Source: Elymus sibiricus (lineage: Eukaryota; Streptophyta; Magnoliopsida; Poales; Poaceae). Taken from it: DNA of 64,000 nt. The notes beneath the pieces are model-generated. The model saw only the letters and a list, made by a program, of their open reading frames with translations. It made no database searches and had not been told where the DNA came from. A program made the translations under genes and the position numbers. The stretch covers positions 143,324,001 through 143,388,000 of the forward strand of contig CM077670.1 in assembly GCA_039707655.1 (NCBI GenBank), written 5' to 3'. Shown one piece after another: positions 58,098-64,000 of the stretch (position 1 is its first letter; every line of letters begins with the position of its first letter).

Positions 58098-58484
58098 ATG
58101 TCGCCATCAAGCTCCTCCAAGGATCAGTTCTTTGAGAAGGTCATCAACCCCTATCTTTCGGAGGGTATGAAATACCCTCAAACCATGGAGCTACATGAGG
58201 GCGTGCTTCACATCCGGGACGTTCAAGGACCAAAGAAGGAAGGGCACGAGAAGGCCATGCTTGAAGCGGTGGAGCAGGAAATCTTCAAGTGCCAAAGGAT
58301 GGTGGAGCGCGGACTTAATGCTAACCACTCTATGATTATGGATTTTATTCGTGGGCATAAGTGGGACAACAACAAGATCGGGGAGGCCATCGACAATATC
58401 CATGTCCGAATTGAAGATCTCCAAGCACAAGTTTTTGACCTGCAAAACCAAAACTGTGAGTATAATCCAGGTTTAAAAGGATGA
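58098..58484 (+). CDS. Small extra ORF of the Athila-type element, 128 codons
   Basis: This intact ORF starts MSPSSSSKDQFFEKVINPYL and ends YNPGLKG. It lies after pol, where Athila elements carry an additional or env-like ORF. The C-terminal half (EDLQAQVFDLQNQN) looks like a short coiled coil; there is no signal peptide or membrane segment, so an envelope role is not supported. A GTGAGT word overlaps the last codons (58455), so the true gene might be spliced onward. Function unknown. Confidence 0.55.
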   Translation: MSPSSSSKDQFFEKVINPYLSEGMKYPQTMELHEGVLHIRDVQGPKKEGHEKAMLEAVEQEIFKCQRMVERGLNANHSMIMDFIRGHKWDNNKIGEAIDNIHVRIEDLQAQVFDLQNQNCEYNPGLKG

Positions 58485-58517
58485 GCCTAGCTGCAGATTT
58501 CAAGATTCCAGAGACTC

Positions 58518-59078
58518 TGTAGCGACCCGACCCAAAAAGGATCGGAGTCTCTGTGCTTACCGTGCTAGTCCCTGGATCGACTTGCTAGCACACACAGTAC
58601 TCGATGAAATAACAGAAATGGCACACATCTTTATTACATCGATAGTCTAGGAGTAATACAATTTATTACAAAGATATGGCATAAGGCCAAATAAAGCAAA
58701 TACTGTGGAAGCATCAGAGTAAGTGAGTCCATCAAAGCCGCTGGCAAAAGCTGAGTGTAGAACATCGACCTATCGCACCTTAATCCTCGTCGAATAAATC
58801 TGCAACATGACAAGTTGCAGCCGTGTAGGTCAGTACATGGAATGTACTGGCAAGTCACATCATAAGAGTATAATGAACCTACTTGTACATGCAATTTGGG
58901 TGGTGGAAAGTTCTAAGTTTAATATTGCATAAAGCTGATTTTTTCCCTATTATGAAATAAGTTATTCTACCACTACAAAAAGCATATGATTGAGATGGTG
59001 CCCCCAACTCAATCTATTCCAAAGGTTTATTTAAAACCAAATGATTAAATAAAGGGTGATGAGATCTCCCGACATTTC
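58518..59078 (-). mobile_element. Minus-strand LTR end of the D family, truncated
   Basis: From TGTAGCGACCC onward the sequence matches the inverted end of LTR D: GGAGTCTCTGTGCTTACCGTG then GTGCTAGTCCCTGGATCGA corresponds to the inverted 40230-40290 region, and GTAGGTCAGTACATGGAATG to the inverted 39965-40000 region. It is cut at 59079 by CACTA element F. The start of a possible target duplication is GACTC (58513-58517). Confidence 0.75.
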
Positions 59079-59309
59079 CACTACTAAAAGCTCAAGTTGT
59101 CGCTGGTACAGCGAGCTGCTATACAAACGGTTTTTAACCCCTTTCCGTGACGGAGTTTTAAACCGTCGCCTTGCCTGTGTGTGCGATAGGGGGGTCCTTC
59201 CCACATGACCCAGAAACCGTCGGGGATAGGTACTCCGGTCACACACGCTGGGCAAAATGAGCTCGTGTGCGATCGGGCGAGCCATCGCATACAATTATAC
59301 AGGCCCAAT

Positions 59310-59475
59310 CGTTTCCGTTCGTATGTACATCCCACATAGTGAATCGTAGAAAAATGTTTCCATTTGTATGTACATCCCACACAGTGAATCCCAGCCAAAC
59401 GTTTCCGTTCGTATGCCATCCCACACAGTGAATCCCAGACAAACGTTTCCGTTCGTATCTACATCACACACAGTT
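59310..59475. repeat. 45 bp tandem repeat, four copies, in the CACTA F terminus
   Basis: Units beginning CGTTTCCGTTCGTATGTACA and ending CACACAGTGAATCCCAGACA start at about 59310, 59355, 59400 and 59444. Confidence 0.9.
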
Positions 59476-59785
59476 TTTTGTATAGCCTCGTCTGCGATAG
59501 GTGTAACGATCACACACGCTATGCCTTTGTCAACCGTTTGCGTTATTCAAGTATATCACACACGCTTTTGCTGCTAGAACCGTTTGTAAAGTTCCATGAC
59601 CCATTTAGCAGCTTTATTAGTTTACTATTAATATTTCCAGCATTAAGCAAAATCACATTTCCTATCAACCAGCTATTTGTCAATTTCATATCAGGCACAT
59701 AAATATATTATAACATCACAGTATGATAGGTACGTGAAAACAGGACAGTATAGCATATAGCTAGTTGACCTTCATAAGCACAATA

Positions 59786-61181
59786 TTAGAACAATATATT
59801 CATTTCCCTAATCGACTGATGCATGATCAGCCAAATTAGTCTTCTCCACCTCTGCTTCAGTTCAGTAAGAACCTGTTTTGCACTGACCAACTGGGAAAGT
59901 GCCTCCTCCTTCGCAAACACCATCTTAGCAAAGTCTAATTTAAAAAATCTGAGCTCATTCTCCATGTTCCTCCTTTTTCCAGTACCTTGAAATATTCTTC
60001 AGCGTTGACAACATTTTCTCTAAGCCTATCTCTATTCTCTTCCTCAAACATGCTCCAGAGCTTTGCTAAGCACATCTTCAAAGACGGTGGCCACTCTTAA
60101 TCAACCCACTCCATGCAAGAACACTTCCGTTCATCCTATAATATTTAAAACTAAATCAGTTACAGTTGTAGGAAAAATGGGTTTCTAGCAACATAGAAAA
60201 TCACCACATACATATTTTAAAAAACTACAGAAACACGTTTATTATGACATATCTTCTCAAAAAGTTCAATGTGCAAATGAATTAATTGCTACTGAGACAA
60301 CAACCAAATTCAGGAACATCACAAGCTATAATTAAGTTCTTAGTCAGGTACTATAATAACAAATTGACCATTTTATGAGGAAACTAAATATAACTGCAAC
60401 AGCACAGCGATAGTATTTCAATGCCATCAAATTAATACTAATAGGTATGTACATGCACAAATTTAATAACAAAGAACTAATACCAATAAAGGCCCTCCAC
60501 TGTGTAGGCCAAAACCGGTGTCAAATCAAATGTTGCTACATTTGGCACCGGTATCCTGCACTGCCGAGTTATTGCCAGAGAAAAAATTCAGGGAACCGGA
60601 GCACCTAGTTGCTCCAATGCCCAGTTCCTTCCTGCCATAAAGTATTAGTATTTTATTGCTTGGCTACTCGGATGTGTGGAGCAAAGTTGGGTGCGCAAAC
60701 TGCTGAAGTGGTGCCAAATAATTTTCTCAAGGCACCGCTGATGAGATGGCAACATTTTTAGATACTAGGTAGAAACTTTGACAGTGTCTTAATCACATCC
60801 ATATTAACATAGCACAGTGACAGTGTCTGAATCACATCTAACAAATGATTTGTAACAATGAAAGTGGGGCTAACCTTCTCTGCACATGCCAAAAACTTCC
60901 TCCCACTGTCCACAGATTCAAAAGCCACTAGCTTCATGCATGGAGATTGATGGTGACAACGAACAGGCAGATCTTCAGCTACCCCACTCCACTCCTTGCA
61001 AGTGATGGTCCTAGGGATCTACAAGAGGAACAAATGGCTCAAATCGGTCTCCGGGTTAAAATCCTTTATTACAAATCAGAACCCTAAGCCTAGGGGGGCG
61101 AGAGATAGGAGAGAGGCATACCCAGCTAGTGACATACTCATCGGAGGAGGAGGAACCGCTGGAGAGGTCAAAGAAGACCAT
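59786..61181 (-). pseudogene. CACTA-borne GRF-type zinc-finger gene, three exons
   Basis: On the minus strand: exon 1 61181-61122 (MVFFDLSSGSSSSDEYVTSW) with donor GTATGC; exon 2 61018-60875 (acceptor TTGTAG, donor GTTAGC); exon 3 60135-59786 (acceptor TTATAG). Exon 2 has PVRCHHQSPCMKLVAF and SGRKFLACAEK, and exon 3 KCSCMEWVD, matching the spacing of a GRF-type zinc finger, followed by a coiled-coil-like tail. A TAA follows EWVD and one base is missing in an A-run near 59985, so this copy is broken. Such GRF genes occur as accessory genes in Triticeae DNA transposons (recollection, not searched). Confidence 0.65.
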
Positions 61182-61726
61182 GGCATCTGCGGCGGTCGGA
61201 TGTGAGACGGAGAGAGCGAGGAAAGCAAGCGAGGAAGCGGCTATAGCTTGGGAAGGAAGGAAGGAGTAAACAGGGGAAATGTGGCTCGTGGTCCGGGAGA
61301 AAAGGGGGTGGGAAGGGGGGAAGAGTTAGATATTTCGGCGGTAGGCAAAAAAATTCGAAAGGTGGGGGGGGGGGGAAACTTGGCGCGCAGTGTCATCGGA
61401 CACCTTTCACTTTGAACAAATGTGTTCATCGCAAACTATTCTTCTGCTTTACGCGCATGCGATGAGTTTGAGCACTCGAATTTTGGTGGAAATTTCCCTG
61501 GGTACAGTGCTCATCCACGTCATTGCATATTTAACATCACTTTCTAATTTGGGGGGGGGGGTACACAAAAGAGCCTACAGCACACGGACCACACTTACTG
61601 AATCGAGCAATTTTAGTAATTAAACAGAGCCAGTTGAACTAAACATTGCTCTAACAAAAGACCAATGTTATAAACAAAGGCTAAGTACGCATAATTTAAA
61701 CAAAGCCGCGGACGCGCTGCCGCCCT

Positions 61727-62273
61727 ATGCCTCGCTAGTGTAAGATGAGATGTCGATGACTTGTCCTGGCGACATGCCACCGCTGGTGGACTCCATGTCC
61801 CCCAGGCTGAAGTCGATCGCATCGTCGTCCTTGTCCTCGTCCAAGGCGCTACCCTCAAGGTTGTAGTACTCATAGTAGTGGCAGCGCTAGAGCTCGTGTT
61901 GGTACTCCATCGCCAATTCCTCGACGGATAGGCGGCTCTCTACCTCCTCCTTAGCCACGCGCAAATCCTCCTCCCGGCGCTCCTCGATCTCCGCCGCCTC
62001 CTGCGTCTCTAGCTCCCGCTCGACGATCTCATGAGGAAGCAGGGGCTCCATAGCCTCTGCCACCTTTTCGGATGTGGGGTGCATGCTGGATTCCGAGGAG
62101 GCCTGGAATATCTTGGCCTGGGCGTCCTCGACCTGGGCATGGATGGCCTCGACCCGGGACAGGGCGACCTCCGCGGCACGGACGGCTGCTCGAGCGCTCT
62201 CGGCGGAGGCGGAGCCGCTCGGGGAGGTCTCGGCGACCGTACGGGCCCTCACGAAGCGTCTCCATGGCGTCAT
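61727..62273 (-). pseudogene. CACTA F accessory ORF, Glu/Ala-rich
   Basis: It starts MTPWRRFVRARTVAETSP at 62273 and runs through a coiled-coil region (VEAIHAQVEDAQAKIFQ, ELETQEAAEIEERREE). A TAG at 61887 follows YQHEL; the same frame continues with RCHYYEYYNLEGSALDED to a stop near 61727. The acidic C-terminus includes DIDISSYTSEA-like wording. It lies upstream of the GRF gene on the same strand. Function unknown. Confidence 0.6.
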
Positions 62274-62859
62274 TCTTTACAAGAAGGGGATGGGGAATGG
62301 GTATCAGGGTTTGGAAGATTTGGCGGTGAACAGCGCTTGAGCAGACGAATCCGGCGAAGCTTATGGAGGAAGACATAAAAAGACCCGCGGATTTTCATCG
62401 CAAACGGTTCTTATAACCAACTGTGTGCGATGTAGTCCATTTTTAATTACCTATGGCAGACTAATTTGGAGTACACTGGAAACAGACGATGATGGAAATT
62501 GTTCGAATTTTTTTGTACCATTAACATGCACTGATAAAACTGTCATGTTAAAATTTGGAATTTTTCAGGGTTCATCTGACCTTTTTAAGACATTAAGTGA
62601 GTTCCTAGCCATATAAAGGCCGTAATTCAAATTTGAACTGCATGTACATGCAACTGCAAACCATCATGGGTTGGAAAATCATATTTGTGTCCTTGTGTGC
62701 GAGTTAATGCCCTGTGCAGTAAATTGGAAGGAATTTTCAAACATATTGGTGTCACGGCTTGCACACAAACAGTGAGAACCATGGCTTTTAAATTACAAAA
62801 AGATCGAAAATGATCAAAAAAACATGAAACCTTGCTTGATGTCATGAAATGGTACCAAG

Positions 62860-64000
62860 TGTGGCGCCACACCTGAATACCACTATAGCCAGACGGTCGC
62901 CGCACACACCAGCCCAAGAAATCACTCTGGCATGCGCGTTTACAACAAGTATCATGAACACATGCATTTCTATTAATGGATATATAAGTCTTACATGATT
63001 TGTTACAAGGGTGATGGCAGCGGAAAAGCTCTATCTAAGGCAGCAAGGTCTTGGTGTGGCTCCAATCCATAGGGATCTGACTGGGTTACTCTTCTAGCCC
63101 GCGAACACTCCGGCTCCTCGCTAGGGGTCATCGAATCCTTAGGTGAACCTGGCCACATTGAAGGCCGCTGAGTACTTTTGAATGTTCTCGCAAGCAACCA
63201 AACCAACATATACACCAAGCAAAGCAATCCATGGCATTCAAGCATGCATCAATTATTAGAGCAATATTAATTATCATGGCATGGCATAACTAGCTAGCAA
63301 TATAAGTTATCATGTCATAGCAGGATTATCAGCATGATAACTATTGGAGTAATTACAGTAAAGCATATCAAATAAATAATCCATACTCTGAATATTCTCA
63401 TGATCCAATCCAAATCCGATCCAAGTCCAATCCAACTCTTTCGGTCATACGACCGTTTCTCTCTTAGCCATCCCATGGCTAATATCTCATATTCCTGACA
63501 TCATCTGATGTCCATGCCTCTGTACTGCAAGTCTGATAAATCTTACCATTCTCTGGTTCAGTCTTAGCTGTAACATTATATAGTTTGTTCCTCCAGACTC
63601 GACACAGACCAAATAGTGTGACCTAGTACGAACTGTGTCCCATGACCGAGGACGCGGCTATTCGAATAGATTTACACTCTGCAGAGGTTGCGCACTTTAC
63701 CCACACTATGGAGCGCATGGCCTCGTACTTTAGTACATGTTCCCATTCGGGTGGACCGGTGCTGCTCCAACAAAACTTTGTCTATTGCCCGGCACTCTTA
63801 CGGTCCCACCGACAATCATACCCTCCCAGGGTCATGTCCTGGGTGGCCCCTGTGTCACCCCGTGACACCTGCCACCGTCGTGGCCAAACAAAACTGTCCC
63901 AAACGGGGACGTGCGCACATAACTCAACTGGGCTCACAAGGTTATCGCCGCCTACCGTGCCAGGGTAGCGCGCACGCATAACCTTCCCTATTTGGTGGTA
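62860..64000 (-). mobile_element. Minus-strand LTR of the element C family, running off the window
   Basis: It starts TGTGGCGCCACACCTGAATA, the inverted end of the C-family LTR, and matches the inverted 5' LTR of C (12160-13322) throughout, including CTCTGCAGAGGTTGCGCAC near 63674. The left flank CCAAG (62855-62859) is a candidate target duplication. Because the end is complete here, it supports placing the C LTR end at GCGCCACA. Confidence 0.85.

Larger units (their letters stand above)
50935..58517 (+). mobile_element. Element G: Athila-type gypsy retrotransposon (Sabrina-like), lacking its 5' part
   Basis: Gag, protease, RT, RNase H and integrase are in the Athila style common in Triticeae, followed by a small extra ORF. 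The left side abuts the CACTA end at 50934, so the 5' LTR, PBS and gag start are missing here. The right side abuts a minus-strand LTR at 58518, so its own 3' LTR is not in the window. A solo LTR and a probable LINE fragment lie inside it (51746-53995). Confidence 0.85.
59079..62859 (-). mobile_element. CACTA element F with accessory genes on the minus strand
   Basis: It starts CACTACTAAAAGCTCAAG at 59079 and carries subterminal words GTGTGCGAT/ATCGCACAC and ACACACGCT in both orientations (59150-59580, 61420-61470, 62395-62435). Internal genes run on the minus strand. The other terminus is not seen: F is interrupted at 62860 by an LTR of the C family and should resume beyond the window. Confidence 0.75.

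Noticed and set aside
58098..58484. Envelope-like gene of the Athila element
   Set aside because: There is no signal peptide, transmembrane segment or cysteine pattern. It is kept only as a small ORF of unknown function.
58972..58990. CACTACAAAAAGC resembling a second CACTA terminus just left of element F
   Set aside because: No subterminal array follows it, and the flanking text continues smoothly as non-repetitive sequence. The real terminus with subterminal words is at 59079.

Overview
This window is transposable-element DNA from a large grass genome, almost certainly a Triticeae species (wheat, Aegilops, barley or rye). Three things point there: a BARE1/WIS/Angela-type Copia LTR, an Athila-type (Sabrina/WHAM-like) LTR with its gag-pol, and CACTA termini with GGCC-rich or GTGTGCGAT-rich subterminal arrays. 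I see no host protein gene, tRNA or rRNA. Every coding stretch is element-derived, and nearly all carry stops or frameshifts.

Layout. 1-1155 is a purine-rich degenerate tandem repeat. 1156-40307 is a solo-like LTR (D) of a chromovirus-type gypsy element, split by a deep nest. Element A (Ty3/gypsy, probable Tat lineage; LTRs 1921-2459 and 37756-38293) sits in D. Element B (also Tat-type; LTRs 7507-8422 and 30089-30990; target duplication AGCAC) sits in A. Element C (non-coding, LARD-like, LTRs about 4.2 kb; target duplication GTGGG) sits in the gag of B. A also carries a BARE1/Angela solo LTR (31883-33778; target duplication GTGAC). To the right are a TA microsatellite, a 2.7 kb terminal-inverted-repeat element (40362-43036), a CACTA remnant ending at 50934, an Athila-type gag-pol (50935-58517) that contains another solo LTR (52574-53973; target duplication ATCGG), a minus-strand chromovirus LTR piece (58518-59078), and a second CACTA element (from 59079) carrying a GRF-zinc-finger gene. 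That CACTA is itself interrupted by a minus-strand LTR of the C family from 62860 to the window end.

Most interesting content. Elements A and B each carry, 3' of pol and on the opposite strand, a large accessory gene (aORF) related to the plant 'putative gypsy type transposon' family. Read on the minus strand, the A copy has a gene-like layout: a TATA box, a leader intron ending 8 nt before the ATG, and four coding introns whose splices keep the frame. The B copy has an intron at what appears to be the same place, with the same phase and nearly the same length, just before a lysine-rich stretch. So two diverged retrotransposon families seem to share a spliced antisense gene. The largest A intron also holds a four-unit array of polypurine-tract-like motifs in sense orientation.

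How the parts relate. Gag, protease, RT, RNase H and integrase of A, B and the Athila element once drove their own transposition. All are now defective: A has lost RT/RNase H and one integrase catalytic Asp, B has about a dozen nonsense codons, and the Athila element has lost gag and part of integrase. C has no coding capacity and would have depended on another element. All statements come from reading the sequence; no database search was run.
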